From assembly GCF_900156465.1 (NCBI RefSeq), contig NZ_LT707064.1, forward strand, positions 2,450,501-2,514,500: 64,000 nucleotides of DNA, given 5' to 3'. The notes beneath the pieces were generated by a model that searched no databases, had not been told where the DNA came from, and worked only from the letters and a program-made list of their open reading frames with translations. A program made the position numbers and the translations under genes. Below, one piece after another: positions 8,414 to 18,167 of the stretch (position 1 is the first letter of the stretch; each line of letters opens with the position of its first letter). This DNA is from Pseudomonas sp. 7SR1 (lineage in GTDB: Bacteria > Pseudomonadota > Gammaproteobacteria > Pseudomonadales > Pseudomonadaceae).

Positions 8414-11400
8414 TCAGTCGAGCATGAACAACGCATCATTGCTGAACTGTGCTTCGAACCGATTGGCCGGCATCGGGCGGCCGAACAGGTAACCCTGGAC
8501 CTCATCACAGCCATGTTCGCGCAGGAAATCGAGTTGTTCGTGGGTCTCGACCCCTTCGGCGATCACCGCCAGGTTGAGGCTGTGGGCCATGGCGATGATC
8601 GCCCGGGCGATCTGGGCGTCCTGTTCGCCGGAGGGCAGGCCATCGACGAAGGTCCGGTCGATCTTCAGCACGTCGATGGGGAATTGCTTGAGGTAGTTGA
8701 GCGACGAATAGCCGGTGCCGAAGTCATCCACGGCGATGCTCAGGCCGAGGTTCTTCAATCCGGCCAGGATCTGCATGGCCTCGCTGACCTCACGCATCAG
8801 GATACTTTCCGTCAGTTCCAGCTCCAGGCAGGCCGGCGGCAGGCCGGTGCTGCGCAGGATGTTGGCGATGCGCGTGCCGAGCTGGCCGTCGGAGAACTGC
8901 CGGGCCGAGATGTTGACCGAGACCTTCGGCACCCGGACCTTGGCCTGGTGCCAGGTCTTGAGCTGCCGGCAGGCCTCGCTGATGACCCAGTCGCCGACAT
9001 CCACCACCAACCCGAGCTCCTCCAGCACCGGGATGAAGTCCCCTGGCGGCACCAGCCCGCGGCGCGGATGACGCCAGCGCAGCAGGGCCTCGGCGCCGGT
9101 CAGGCGTTTGCCGTCGCCGCTGAACTGCGGTTGGTAATACAGCACGAATTCGTTCTGTTCCAGGGCGTGGCGCAAGTCGCTTTCCAGTTCCAGGCGCTCC
9201 AGGGCGCTGGCGTTCATATCGGCCTGGTAGAACTGGAAGTTGTTCTTGCCGCGTTCCTTGGCGTGGTACATGGCCGTGTCGGCGTTTTTCATCAATTGGC
9301 TCAGTTCGTTGCCGTCCTGTGGGCTCAGGGCGATACCGATACTGGCGGTGACGAAGAATTCCCGGCCTTCGAGGACAAATGGCCGGACCAGGCTGGCAAG
9401 GATCTGTTCGGCGACGTTGATCGCCCGGTTCAGCGCCATTTCCCGGCTGGCCCGTGGTTGCAGCAGCAGGGTGAACTCGTCGCCGCCCATGCGGGCCACG
9501 GTGTCGTCGTCGGCGACGCAGCCCAGCAGCCGGGTTGCCATCTCCTTGAGCATCCGGTCGCCAGCGGCATGGCCCAGGGAGTCGTTGATCGGCTTGAAAC
9601 GGTCCAGGTCGAGGAACATCAGCACCACCCAGGTCTTCTGCCGTTCGGCCGATTGCAGCGCGGTATGCAGGCGGTCCTGGAACAGCGTGCGGTTGGGCAG
9701 GTGGGTGAGGGCGTCGTAATAGGCCAGGCGATGAATGCGCTGCTCGCTGGCCTTGCGCTCGCTGATGTCGCTGAAGAAACACACGTAGCTGGCCAGGTCG
9801 CCTTCGTCGTCCAGCACCGCCGTGATGCCGACCCAGGCCGGATAATGCTCGCCGTTGCGGCGCTTTAGCCAGACTTCGCCTTCCCAAGTGCTGTGCTGTT
9901 GCAACTGTTTGAGTACGTAGCGCAGGTGGGCTTCCTGCTGGTCGTCCACGGTCAGCATGTTGGGCAACTGGTCGAGCACCTGCGACACCGCGTAGCCGCT
10001 GACACGGCTGAAGGCTTCGTTGGCCTGGACGATATAGCCGGCCGGGTCGGTGATCAGGATCGCCGACGTGGAGTGCTCGAACACCGTGGCGGCCATGCGC
10101 AGGTCCTTCTCGGCGCGCCGTTGCTGGCTGATATCGCGGCCGACGCCGAGTACGCCTTCGAATGCGCCCAGATCGTCCCACACCAGCACCAGTCGCAACT
10201 CGATAGGGATTTTGCGGCCGTCGGCCCGCAGACAGTCGAACAGGAACAACTGGGTCTGCATCTGGTTGCGCAGCTCGGCCAGTTGCTCGGGCTTGTCGAG
10301 GGCCTTGCTCAGGCGGTCCATCAGGGTGTAGATGCCGGTCAGCTGTTGCGGATTGGCGATGGTCGATTGCCAGCCGTTCTGGAAGATCCAGTCGGCGTTA
10401 TAGCCCAGCACGGCTTGCACTGACGGGCTGACGTAGTTGAGCGAAAGCTTGTTGTCGGTGGAGAAAATCACGTCGCTGATGCTTTCGGCGAGCATCCGGT
10501 AGCGCTGCTCGCTGTCGCGCAGCGACTCACTGGCTTCGATCTGTTCGGTGATGTCCTTGGCCACGCCGATGATCCGCGTCACCTGGTCGTGGCGGTCCCG
10601 GGCCAGGGCCTGTTCGCGGATCTCGAAACGGCGCCACTTGCCATTGCGATGGCGAAAGCGCAACTGGCACTGGAGCAATTGGCTGTAGCCGCCTCGTCGT
10701 TGGTCCTGGCGCAGGTCCTGATAATGGTCGGCGTCGTCGCTGTGCAGCAGGATTTCCCAGAAGTACTCGCCCATCTGGTGCAGTTCGGTACGGTCGTACC
10801 CCAGGGTCTGGCCCAGGTGGTGGTTGCTGAAGATCATCCGCTGGCTGATGACGTCCTGCACATAGAGGTGGTCCGGCACGGTGCGCACCACGTCGGACCA
10901 GAAGCCTTCGCGTTCGAGCAGGGAGAGTTCGATCAGCTTGCGGCTGGTGATGTCGTTGATGCTCAGGATGACGGCGTTGTAGTCCTCCTGTTTTTCCGGC
11001 AGGCGCAAAACCAGCCACAGGTGTTGATCGCGCCCATGGGCGTCCTGGAGCTTGATTTCCAATTCCAGTTGCTTGTGGGGATCGAGCAGGGCTTCCAGGA
11101 GTTTCGAACCGACGGGGCTGCTGTCCTGGGGACCGTTGCCCACCAGCAGTTGCCAGGCCTGCCCGCAGGAATCGACATTGAGCAACCGCAACGCCATCTG
11201 ATTGACTTCGGTGATGCGCACTTCCTGCTGCAACTGCTCGAGTTGGTGCGGGACTTTCATCCAGGTGCGCAGTTGATCGCCGTTATGCAGGCCGGCCTTG
11301 GCGAAGAATGACTTGAGCCCCGACAGATCGAGTACGCACAAGGCCACGCCGGTGCCTTCGAAGATGTCTTGATAGCGCCGGCGACCTTCGTGCAACTGCC

Positions 11401-12262
11401 GTTGACGGCGGCGCATGTTGAGCAGCGCGATCACCGGCAGCATCGAGAAAGCCAGCCCCAGCAGGCACTTGCCGATGAAGGCCGGCAACAGTTGCTCGAG
11501 CACCTGCCGGCGGTCGAATAGCCCGCGCAATTGCCAGTCGCTGCTGCTCAGGGGCACGGTCAATACGGTATTGTCCAGATCCTCGGGCGACAGGTGTACC
11601 GGGGTGACCGAAGGGTGGCTCTCGTCGCGGCTGATGATCTGCCGGTTGAGGCGGTTTTCCACCAGCCACAGTGGACGCAGGCCTGTATCGGCCTGCTTGG
11701 TCAACGTGGCGAAGAAGCTTGGGGTCAGGCGCAGGGCCCAGTAGCCGCGAGTACTGCCGGAAGCCTGGTGCAACAACAGGTGCACCACGGAGCCGTCGTC
11801 GGCATTGCTGAAATAGTGCGCCTGGGCGTGGCTGCGGCGCACCAGTTCGGTCAGGTAGCTGGCGTCGTGGCTGTCGGCGTCGCTGTCGCTGAGCACCCGG
11901 CCGGAGGGGCTGAGCAACGCCAGGCTGCGCAGTTCAGGCAGCGATTGCTGGAGTTTGCGCAACAGGGCCTGCTGTTCGTCGGCCGTTTGCGGTTGTTCGA
12001 CGATCGGTAGCAGGTTGAGGGCGATCTGCGCATTCAGGGCCATGTTCAGGCTGACTTGCGCGGCCAGGTCGGCGGTGTAGTCAATGGTGTACTGGCGTTG
12101 TTGCTGCTGGGTAACACGCAATTGGTCGAGCAACTGCCAGAAGAGCAATCCGAGCAGCAGCAATACCAGCGTGGCCAGGGCGCCCTTCAATGTCCCGCGC
12201 AGGGGCGAGCCAGGCACAGCATCCGGTGCACGTGGGGACAGAGTCGGTGTGACGTTGGACAA
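8414..12262 (-). CDS. morA: Membrane GGDEF/EAL c-di-GMP enzyme MorA
   Basis: A 1282-residue sensor that makes and/or breaks c-di-GMP. Order: N-terminal membrane segment (~28-48), a ~215-residue periplasmic sensor region, a second membrane segment (~266-285), several PAS/PAC domains with PAC ends such as '[16 protein letters not shown]', a GGDEF domain with the intact motif at 926-930 and an EAL domain with intact EAL at 1058-1060 ('EALLRWRHP') plus '[10 protein letters not shown]'. No RxxD inhibitory site is seen just before GGDEF. Position next to glyA matches PA4601/PA4602; MorA controls flagellar timing and biofilm formation in Pseudomonas. The start is a TTG with AGGA seven bases upstream. 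With both motifs intact, both activities are possible. Confidence 0.93.
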   Translation of the reverse strand: MSNVTPTLSPRAPDAVPGSPLRGTLKGALATLVLLLLGLLFWQLLDQLRVTQQQQRQYTIDYTADLAAQVSLNMALNAQIALNLLPIVEQPQTADEQQALLRKLQQSLPELRSLALLSPSGRVLSDSDADSHDASYLTELVRRSHAQAHYFSNADDGSVVHLLLHQASGSTRGYWALRLTPSFFATLTKQADTGLRPLWLVENRLNRQIISRDESHPSVTPVHLSPEDLDNTVLTVPLSSSDWQLRGLFDRRQVLEQLLPAFIGKCLLGLAFSMLPVIALLNMRRRQRQLHEGRRRYQDIFEGTGVALCVLDLSGLKSFFAKAGLHNGDQLRTWMKVPHQLEQLQQEVRITEVNQMALRLLNVDSCGQAWQLLVGNGPQDSSPVGSKLLEALLDPHKQLELEIKLQDAHGRDQHLWLVLRLPEKQEDYNAVILSINDITSRKLIELSLLEREGFWSDVVRTVPDHLYVQDVISQRMIFSNHHLGQTLGYDRTELHQMGEYFWEILLHSDDADHYQDLRQDQRRGGYSQLLQCQLRFRHRNGKWRRFEIREQALARDRHDQVTRIIGVAKDITEQIEASESLRDSEQRYRMLAESISDVIFSTDNKLSLNYVSPSVQAVLGYNADWIFQNGWQSTIANPQQLTGIYTLMDRLSKALDKPEQLAELRNQMQTQLFLFDCLRADGRKIPIELRLVLVWDDLGAFEGVLGVGRDISQQRRAEKDLRMAATVFEHSTSAILITDPAGYIVQANEAFSRVSGYAVSQVLDQLPNMLTVDDQQEAHLRYVLKQLQQHSTWEGEVWLKRRNGEHYPAWVGITAVLDDEGDLASYVCFFSDISERKASEQRIHRLAYYDALTHLPNRTLFQDRLHTALQSAERQKTWVVLMFLDLDRFKPINDSLGHAAGDRMLKEMATRLLGCVADDDTVARMGGDEFTLLLQPRASREMALNRAINVAEQILASLVRPFVLEGREFFVTASIGIALSPQDGNELSQLMKNADTAMYHAKERGKNNFQFYQADMNASALERLELESDLRHALEQNEFVLYYQPQFSGDGKRLTGAEALLRWRHPRRGLVPPGDFIPVLEELGLVVDVGDWVISEACRQLKTWHQAKVRVPKVSVNISARQFSDGQLGTRIANILRSTGLPPACLELELTESILMREVSEAMQILAGLKNLGLSIAVDDFGTGYSSLNYLKQFPIDVLKIDRTFVDGLPSGEQDAQIARAIIAMAHSLNLAVIAEGVETHEQLDFLREHGCDEVQGYLFGRPMPANRFEAQFSNDALFMLD

Positions 12263-12416
12263 GCTGTAATCCTGCAGTTTGCTGGACTGGCGCGACGTGC
12301 ACTATAAGCTGGACGCCCGAAGGGCGGCTAGCATGCCTTGAGTTGTGGCAAAGTGCCAGTCCCTGGCGGCTGGACCTTGACGGACGGTTGAGGTAGCTTT
12401 GCCGGTCAAACCAGGC

Positions 12417-12476
12417 TTTGTAAGAAAGTTCGCCGAACGGCGGTCAGGCAAGCCGCAGGCACCTTTCCTACAAACC
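12417..12476. repeat. Imperfect inverted repeat between morA and ettA
   Basis: TTTGTAAGAAAG (from about 12417) and CTTTCCTACAAA (ending about 12474) are near-perfect inverted arms around a GC-rich centre. The 334-base gap between the two divergent genes holds this element and presumably both promoters; I see no small gene in it. It may be a dispersed repeat or a regulatory hairpin in the ettA leader. Confidence 0.5.
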
Positions 12477-12596
12477 CAGGAGCGCACGCTCAGATTCCCA
12501 GGCTTTATCTGCCCGCAGGCATTGATGACCGTCAACTGCCGGCGCCGCGCATGGCCCGGCTCGTTCTTTTCACCTGTCACAGACGCTAGGTTCACC

Positions 12597-14261
12597 ATGG
12601 CTCAATACGTCTTCACCATGCATCGGCTGAGCAAAGTTGTTCCGCCGAAGCGGGAAATCCTGAAAAACATTTCATTGTCATTTTTCCCCGGCGCCAAGAT
12701 CGGCGTGCTGGGCCTCAACGGTTCGGGTAAATCCACGCTGCTGAAAATCATGGCCGGCGTCGATAAGGAATTCGATGGCGAAGCCCGCCCGATGCCGGAC
12801 CTGAACATTGGTTACCTGCCTCAGGAACCGCAACTGGATCCGACCAAGACCGTTCGTGAAGTGGTCGAGGAGGCCGTCAGCGCGATCAAGGACGCCCAGG
12901 CACGCCTGGATGAGGTCTATGCCGCCTACGCCGACCCGGACGCCGATTTCGACAAGCTGGCCGCCGAACAGGCCAAGCTGGAGGCGATCCTGCAGGCCAG
13001 CGACGGCCACAACCTGGAGCGCCAGCTGGAAGTCGCCGCCGATGCGCTGCGCCTGCCGGCCTGGGACGCGAAGGTCGAACACCTGTCCGGCGGTGAAAAG
13101 CGCCGTGTGGCCCTGTGCCGCCTGCTGCTGTCCGCTCCGGACATGCTGCTGCTCGACGAACCGACCAACCACCTGGACGCCGATTCCGTCGCCTGGCTCG
13201 AACATTTCCTGCACGACTTCCCGGGCACCGTGGTGGCGATCACCCACGACCGTTACTTCCTGGACAACGTCGCCGGCTGGATCCTGGAACTCGACCGCGG
13301 CGCGGGCATTCCTTACGAGGGCAACTATTCGGGCTGGCTGGAAGCCAAGTCCGAGCGTCTGGCCCAGGAATCCAAGCAGCAGTCGGCCCATGAAAAAGCC
13401 ATGAAGGAAGAGCTGGAGTGGGTGCGCAAAGGCGCCAAGGCCCGCCAGTCCAAATCCAAGGCTCGTCTGCAACGCTTCGAGGAAATGCAGTCCCAGGAAT
13501 TCCAGAAGCGCAGCGAAACCAACGAGATCTACATCCCGGCCGGTCCGCGCCTGGGTGACAAGGTCATCGAATTCAAGAACGTCACCAAGGGCTACGGCGA
13601 TCGCGTGCTGATCGACAATCTGTCGTTCTCCATGCCCAAGGGCGCCATTGTCGGCGTGATCGGTGGTAACGGTGCGGGTAAGTCCACGCTGTTCCGCATG
13701 CTGATGGGCAAGGAGACGCCGGATTCGGGCACCATCGAAATCGGTGAAACCGTACAACTGGCCTGCGTCGACCAGAGCCGCGAAGACCTGGATGGCAGCA
13801 AGACTGTGTTCCAGCAGATCTCCGACGGTTCCGACCAGATCCGCATCGGCAGCTATGAAATCCCGTCGCGCACCTATGTGGGGCGCTTCAACTTCAAGGG
13901 TGGCGACCAGCAGAAGTTCGTCAAGGACCTGTCCGGCGGTGAGCGTGGGCGTCTGCACCTGGCGCTGACCCTGAAGGAGGGTGGCAACGTCCTGCTGCTC
14001 GACGAACCGTCCAACGACCTCGACGTCGAAACACTGCGTTCCCTGGAGGAAGCCCTGCTGGACTTCCCGGGCGCCGCCATTGTGATCTCCCACGACCGAT
14101 GGTTCCTTGACCGCGTGGCGACTCACATCCTGGCGTACGAAGATGACTCCCAGGCGGTGTTCTTCGAGGGCAACTACACCGAGTACGAAGCCGATCGCAA
14201 GAAACGCCTCGGCGAAGCCGCTGCCCAGCCGCATCGTGTACGGCACAAGAAACTGGCCTGA
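12597..14261 (+). CDS. ettA: Energy-dependent translational throttle protein EttA
   Basis: An ABC-F ATPase of 554 residues that binds the ribosomal E site and gates the first peptide bond according to ATP level. Two ABC cassettes are visible: Walker [10 protein letters not shown] with [11 protein letters not shown], and GGNGAGKST with [11 protein letters not shown], each with an LLLDEP Walker B. The inter-domain linker carries the basic '[18 protein letters not shown]' segment typical of EttA. The ATG at 12597 ([13 protein letters not shown]) matches the family; an open frame runs 66 codons further upstream but has no similar start. No membrane segments. In PAO1, ettA is not next to morA, so this junction is a rearrangement point between the species. 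Confidence 0.96.
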   Translation: MAQYVFTMHRLSKVVPPKREILKNISLSFFPGAKIGVLGLNGSGKSTLLKIMAGVDKEFDGEARPMPDLNIGYLPQEPQLDPTKTVREVVEEAVSAIKDAQARLDEVYAAYADPDADFDKLAAEQAKLEAILQASDGHNLERQLEVAADALRLPAWDAKVEHLSGGEKRRVALCRLLLSAPDMLLLDEPTNHLDADSVAWLEHFLHDFPGTVVAITHDRYFLDNVAGWILELDRGAGIPYEGNYSGWLEAKSERLAQESKQQSAHEKAMKEELEWVRKGAKARQSKSKARLQRFEEMQSQEFQKRSETNEIYIPAGPRLGDKVIEFKNVTKGYGDRVLIDNLSFSMPKGAIVGVIGGNGAGKSTLFRMLMGKETPDSGTIEIGETVQLACVDQSREDLDGSKTVFQQISDGSDQIRIGSYEIPSRTYVGRFNFKGGDQQKFVKDLSGGERGRLHLALTLKEGGNVLLLDEPSNDLDVETLRSLEEALLDFPGAAIVISHDRWFLDRVATHILAYEDDSQAVFFEGNYTEYEADRKKRLGEAAAQPHRVRHKKLA

Positions 14262-14274
14262 TCAGCCTGTGGAA

Positions 14275-14366
14275 TTGTTGTAGGCGTGGCTTGCCTGTGC
14301 AGGCGTCGGTTCATTCAACATCCGTGTTGCCTGTTCCGCCGCCTTCGCGGGCAAGCCCGCCACGAT
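14275..14366. repeat. REP-like inverted pair
   Basis: A left arm GCGTGGCTTGCCTG and a right arm CGGGCAAGCCCGCCACG are imperfect inverted copies within the 160-base convergent gap after ettA. This is a more diverged variety than the TGTGGGAGCGAGC units. Confidence 0.5.
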
Positions 14367-14421
14367 GCTTGCGCTAGCTCATAATGCCGTGTTCGAAAGG
14401 GCCTGGCGGAGGCCATGAGGG

Positions 14422-14913
14422 TTACCCCGGCTCTATTGCCAGCACTTCGATCGCCAGATCCCCCACCGGTCGTTTCCAGACCACTTCTTCTCCGACCCTG
14501 GCTCCCAGCAATGCCCGTCCCAGGGGCGAGCCCCAATTGATCAGCCCACTGGCCGCATCGGCCTGGTCTTCGCCCACCAATTGCACCCGCTGCTCGTGAT
14601 CATGCTCGTCGACAAAGGTCACCCAATGTCCGATCCGCACCTGGTCCGATGACGTTGGCGTCACCACCTGTGCACTTTTCAAGCGCTGGTTGAAATAGCG
14701 CAGATCCCGTTCGATATCCGCGATGCGCTGCTTGTCCGCCTGCTCCTGCCTGGCCGTCTGTTGGCTGTGCAGAGCCTGCAACTGGGCGACCCGGGCCTGC
14801 AGTTGGGCAAGCCCGGCGGGGGTGACGTAGTTGATCTGCGCGCTGACCTGGCGTTCGACCGGCTGATCGGCCTGGGCCGCGGCGTTGTCTTCGTTGACGA
14901 AGGCACGACTCAT
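14422..14913 (-). CDS. GreA/GreB-family factor with atypical tip
   Basis: A 163-residue protein resembling transcript-cleavage factors. An N-terminal coiled coil (about 31-82) is followed by the FKBP-like C-terminal domain with 'INWGSPLGRALLGARVGEEV', the hallmark 'SPLGRALLG' motif. The helix after the tip ('RIADIERDLRYFNQRLKSA') aligns with GreB 'RLREIDRRVRYL'. At the tip, however, the acidic GD..EN segment that reaches into RNA polymerase is replaced by 'HSQQTARQEQA' (49-59). It may therefore bind the secondary channel without stimulating cleavage. AGGAGA lies upstream of the ATG. A lipoprotein gene is 71 bases upstream on the same strand. Confidence 0.85.
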   Translation of the reverse strand: MSRAFVNEDNAAAQADQPVERQVSAQINYVTPAGLAQLQARVAQLQALHSQQTARQEQADKQRIADIERDLRYFNQRLKSAQVVTPTSSDQVRIGHWVTFVDEHDHEQRVQLVGEDQADAASGLINWGSPLGRALLGARVGEEVVWKRPVGDLAIEVLAIEPG

Positions 14914-14984
14914 GGTTTTTCTCCTTTCCTGGAGTTTGGGCCATGCTGGCAGGCTTTTGGTTTCCCCGAATGCCTGTATGCGAC

Positions 14985-15341
14985 TCACTGCGAGCGATAA
15001 GCCCGGGCGGCGTCCCGATCCTTTTCCTGCTGCCAGGCCCGCTCGCGCTCGTCCCAGTGCCGTTCGCGGTAGGCATCGCGCTCTTCGCTTTCGCGCATGG
15101 CCAGGCATTGGCGCAAGCCATCCTGCCAGCCTTCGGCGTAATGGGCGTCCTTGAGGTAGCGTGGAACGTCCTTCCTGAACTGGCCGGTGATCACGCCGGC
15201 TGCCTGACGGCCACTGCTGCAACCATCATCGAAGCCGTCGGCGAACGCTGGAGGAAAGCCCCGTGCGATCAGGTCCTGGTGGGTGGTTTCACAGCCACCG
15301 AGCAGCATCAGCACAGCCATTACCGTCACTACGCGCCTCAT
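14985..15341 (-). CDS. Small lipoprotein of unknown function
   Basis: A 118-residue exported protein. The N terminus MRRVVTVMAVLMLLGGC ends in a lipobox (LGGC, Cys17), so it should be lipid-anchored; the residue after Cys is Glu, which favours the outer membrane. The mature part has 'GFPPAFADGFDDGCSSGRQAAG' type segments and a long charged, arginine-rich tail (from about 85) likely to be helical. It has no recognised function. The ATG at 15341 is preferred over one seven codons upstream because it gives a proper signal peptide. Confidence 0.82.
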   Translation of the reverse strand: MRRVVTVMAVLMLLGGCETTHQDLIARGFPPAFADGFDDGCSSGRQAAGVITGQFRKDVPRYLKDAHYAEGWQDGLRQCLAMRESEERDAYRERHWDERERAWQQEKDRDAARAYRSQ

Positions 15342-15450
15342 CGATCGCCCTGCCTTGCCCATTCATGGAGAAAGTCTAGAAGTCGATTTGTCGGGCCGAC
15401 GTGAAAGCGTTGTGATGAATCCGTTCACCGAGCGAGCGGTCGTGGGCCGA

Positions 15451-17304
15451 TCAATAGTGGTACCACTTGACCTCCAGCATCACCTCGTTCTCCGGCGAGG
15501 CCAGGTGGCTGAACTCGCGCTGTGCACTCAGACGCAGACCAAGGTTGCGGGACAGTTCCCATTGTTGATTCAGGCTCACGCTGCGGCGTACCTCTCCATT
15601 GGTGAAGTAGTCGCCCTTGGCCTCCAGGCTCAGGTTGCCCAATGGGTTTTTCCACAGCACGCCGCTGTTGAAGCCGGCGGCCGGGGCGATGAACTGAGCG
15701 AAGTCGTTGTTGTGTTCCACCCGCACCGTGCCCAGGGCAAACCCGAGCACGTCTTCGCCCAGCGCCCAGGTGCCCCCGGCACCGCCATTGACGTGGCTGA
15801 CCAGGGTTTCATCGTCATGCTTGCCCGGCACTCGCTCCAGGCCTCCCGTGACCTGCCAGGACCACGGCTGTAGCAGCTCGTTGCGCGGGGTCAGGGAGCG
15901 AATGGTCGCCAGGTCCAGTTGCTGGACCTGCCAATCGTTGCCTTCGTACTGGCGCAGTTTCAATTGCAGGATCTCGATCTGCGCCCCCAGCGGGAAACTC
16001 TCGGCATTGTCATTGAGGTCGTGGTAGGCCATGCGCAAGCCATATTCACCGAACGCCCGATCGCCCCGGGTACCAAGGCCGGCTTGCCATGTGCGCGATT
16101 GATGACCGTCCTCGGGCAGACCCGGCTGCGGGATATCGAGCTCCGGGGCAGGATTGCGGTTGATGGCCCTCAACAGCTCGAAGCTGCGCTGGGCCCGCTG
16201 TGGGTCGCGCTCCTGACCATTGGCTCGGTACCGTTCCAGACGATAGGCCGCGTCGACCACCAGGGCCTGGCGCTCGCGAGGCAGTGCCCTGAACCCGGGC
16301 GTTTGCAGGTTCTGCTGGTCGGCGCTGACCTTCAGGACCCATTGCTGTTCGTCGTCATCGAGCGGCTCGGCACGACTGAGCAGTTCCCGCTCGCGGGACG
16401 GCCGATACTGGATGCTCTCCACCAGGCCAGCGTCCTTCACGGCCTTGACGGTGTCGGTGGGAATCGCGGTCAGCGGGAACTGTTCGGTCAGGCGCAGGCC
16501 GGGGCGAGCCACTTGCAGCAGTTCCAGCAGGCGATAGGAGCAATTTTCGTCGAAGAAAAAGTAGTCGAACCGGATCTGCTTGAGCTCCCAGACATGCTCG
16601 ACCATCCGCTCGGTTTCCGCCTGGCTCAGGTTGAGGCGGTATTCCCACAGGTCGCGGTTCTCCAGGCTGCGGTATTCAGAGAGCTTTTCCTGGTAGGGCA
16701 CCAGGGCGAACAGGCCGGGATAGCCTCCCATCAGGCCTTTCCAGGCGTAGAGCAGGCTGTTGTCGGAGCCCTCGATGTAGGCACCGAAGTTGATCGCGTA
16801 GCTGAGCAGGGCGGTCTTGTCGCTCTGCACGTCGGCCTGGTCGATACGCAACAGGGTGTGGCCGAACATCGACGAGGGGCTGTTCAGGTACGCCGCGGGA
16901 AAGATCATCACTGCGCTATGAGGAGAGACGTCCTTGAACCATTGGGTGAAATCGCTGCAGTTGACCACCGGCAGGTCCGTCAGGTTGAGCTGCGCCTTGA
17001 GCCATCGCGTGCGTGCCGGGTACACGCATTGGGCGTGCTGCTGGCCGGCGTCGGCCGGGCCGTACAGGGCTTGCAGCGTGGCGCTCAACTCGTGGTCGGG
17101 GTGTTCGTTGCCGTCAGGGGCGAGGAAGAATTTCTCGTCGTTGATATAGCTGCGCCAGCCGCCCAGCTTGGCGGTTTCGTAGTGGCCCAGGGAAATCCAG
17201 AAGGGGTCATTGGCCAGTTGCTGCAAACGTTGGGTGTCGACATGAGGCGCGGCGGACAAAGGGGCGCACACACAGAGCGCCAGCCAGGCAAGGCGTTTGA
17301 GCAT
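15451..17304 (-). CDS. DUF4105 (Lnb N-terminal-like) periplasmic protein
   Basis: A 617-residue secreted protein with a signal peptide (MLKRLAWLALCVCAPLSAAP, cleavage after about 18). The DUF4105 domain is recognised from 'HSAVMIFPAAYLNSPSSMFG' followed by HTLLRID (residues ~145-175) and 'FFFDENCSYRLLELL' (~250): conserved His, Ser/Gly and Cys that resemble a papain-like or NlpC-type arrangement, although activity is not established. The C-terminal third reads like amphipathic beta strands ('LSLEAKGDYFTNGEVRRSVS'), ending in Tyr, which suggests a beta-barrel in the outer membrane. It is encoded after the DUF3015 gene on the same strand; function unknown. Confidence 0.85.
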   Translation of the reverse strand: MLKRLAWLALCVCAPLSAAPHVDTQRLQQLANDPFWISLGHYETAKLGGWRSYINDEKFFLAPDGNEHPDHELSATLQALYGPADAGQQHAQCVYPARTRWLKAQLNLTDLPVVNCSDFTQWFKDVSPHSAVMIFPAAYLNSPSSMFGHTLLRIDQADVQSDKTALLSYAINFGAYIEGSDNSLLYAWKGLMGGYPGLFALVPYQEKLSEYRSLENRDLWEYRLNLSQAETERMVEHVWELKQIRFDYFFFDENCSYRLLELLQVARPGLRLTEQFPLTAIPTDTVKAVKDAGLVESIQYRPSRERELLSRAEPLDDDEQQWVLKVSADQQNLQTPGFRALPRERQALVVDAAYRLERYRANGQERDPQRAQRSFELLRAINRNPAPELDIPQPGLPEDGHQSRTWQAGLGTRGDRAFGEYGLRMAYHDLNDNAESFPLGAQIEILQLKLRQYEGNDWQVQQLDLATIRSLTPRNELLQPWSWQVTGGLERVPGKHDDETLVSHVNGGAGGTWALGEDVLGFALGTVRVEHNNDFAQFIAPAAGFNSGVLWKNPLGNLSLEAKGDYFTNGEVRRSVSLNQQWELSRNLGLRLSAQREFSHLASPENEVMLEVKWYHY

Positions 17305-17359
17305 AGTCGGCTACTTGGAAAGTCAAAAAATAAAAAGACCGGAAGGGGGGCCTCGAAAA

Positions 17360-17391
17360 GAAAACCCGCTCCCCGAAAGGAGCGAGTGGGG
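17360..17391 (-). terminator. Terminator after the DUF3015 gene
   Basis: On the minus strand CTCGCTCC-TTTC-GGGGAGCG followed by GGTTTTCTTTT forms a hairpin with a T-rich tail just past the stop codon. It separates the DUF3015 gene from the DUF4105 gene. Confidence 0.8.
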
Positions 17392-17397
17392 TCGAGC

Positions 17398-17886
17398 TTA
17401 AGCTTGAGTAGCGTACTTGGCCAGGCGAGGATCGTTTTTCAGCACGGCCAGGGTGTTGGTATGCACATCTTCTGCGGTCACGTCAGCCTTGCTGAAGATC
17501 TGCTGGAAGTGCTCGTGGGTAACGGCGGAGAAGTGGGCACGGTCTTCCGGTGCCACACCCAGTACCACGGCATAGGTGGTCAGCGCTTCGCCCTGCCCCT
17601 TGGCCATGTCTTCGGACAGCTCGTTCATCATGCCATTCATGGCCAGCCAGGACTTGCCACCGTAGGTCAGTGCTGCGTTGGTGGAGCAACCATTGGTGCC
17701 GGAGGTCATGCCGAAGGTGGCGTTGCCGGAAGTGCCGTTGGTGGTGGATGCCAGGAAGTGAGCCGGGGTGCCACGCTGACCTTCGAACAGCATGTTGCCC
17801 CAACCGCAATCCGGACCGCCTGGCGCCTGAGCCATGGCGTTGAGGGATACAGCGGTGAAGAGAGTACCGAGAAGAATCCGTTTCAT
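17398..17886 (-). CDS. DUF3015 family periplasmic protein
   Basis: A 162-residue protein with a Sec signal peptide (MKRILLGTLFTAVSLNAMAQ, cleavage after about 19). The mature part has the DUF3015 features 'GPDCGWGNMLFEGQRG' and 'TSGTNGCSTNAALTYGG', with two cysteines probably forming a disulfide. Members are exported, often adjacent to DUF4105 genes, as here. Function is unknown. The ATG at 17886 is chosen because it starts the signal peptide directly; an upstream in-frame ATG adds eight polar residues. Confidence 0.87.
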   Translation of the reverse strand: MKRILLGTLFTAVSLNAMAQAPGGPDCGWGNMLFEGQRGTPAHFLASTTNGTSGNATFGMTSGTNGCSTNAALTYGGKSWLAMNGMMNELSEDMAKGQGEALTTYAVVLGVAPEDRAHFSAVTHEHFQQIFSKADVTAEDVHTNTLAVLKNDPRLAKYATQA

Positions 17887-18167
17887 AGCTATGTTCTCTT
17901 TTATGTGCATACCAATCGGACAGGGTCTGGCCCGAAGGGCCAGGCGCCAGTGGGCCGGTTATTCATCCAGCCGCGCAAGTTGGAGTTTAGGCACGATCCG
18001 AGGGTTCCGTGACATTTTGCAAAAAACTATCCATAAACCCATGTATTTTCTGGCCCGCGCCCCGGGTGAACGTCTTGACTATGCTTTGGCCTGAGGCGCT
18101 CCTTGCCAGTGCGGTGCGGGGGGCGCCAGAATGCCGCTATCTGCCCCGCCTGATGTAAGGAAGCCCG

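Noticed and set aside
12399..12596. An N-terminal extension of EttA by 66 residues
   Set aside because: The frame is open but EttA orthologues start at [13 protein letters not shown] and the upstream DNA contains the inverted repeat.
15919..18012. A long plus-strand open frame of nearly 700 codons opposite the DUF4105 and DUF3015 genes
   Set aside because: It is antisense to two genes with signal peptides and family motifs, has low-complexity composition typical of shadow frames in GC-rich DNA, and no ribosome site.
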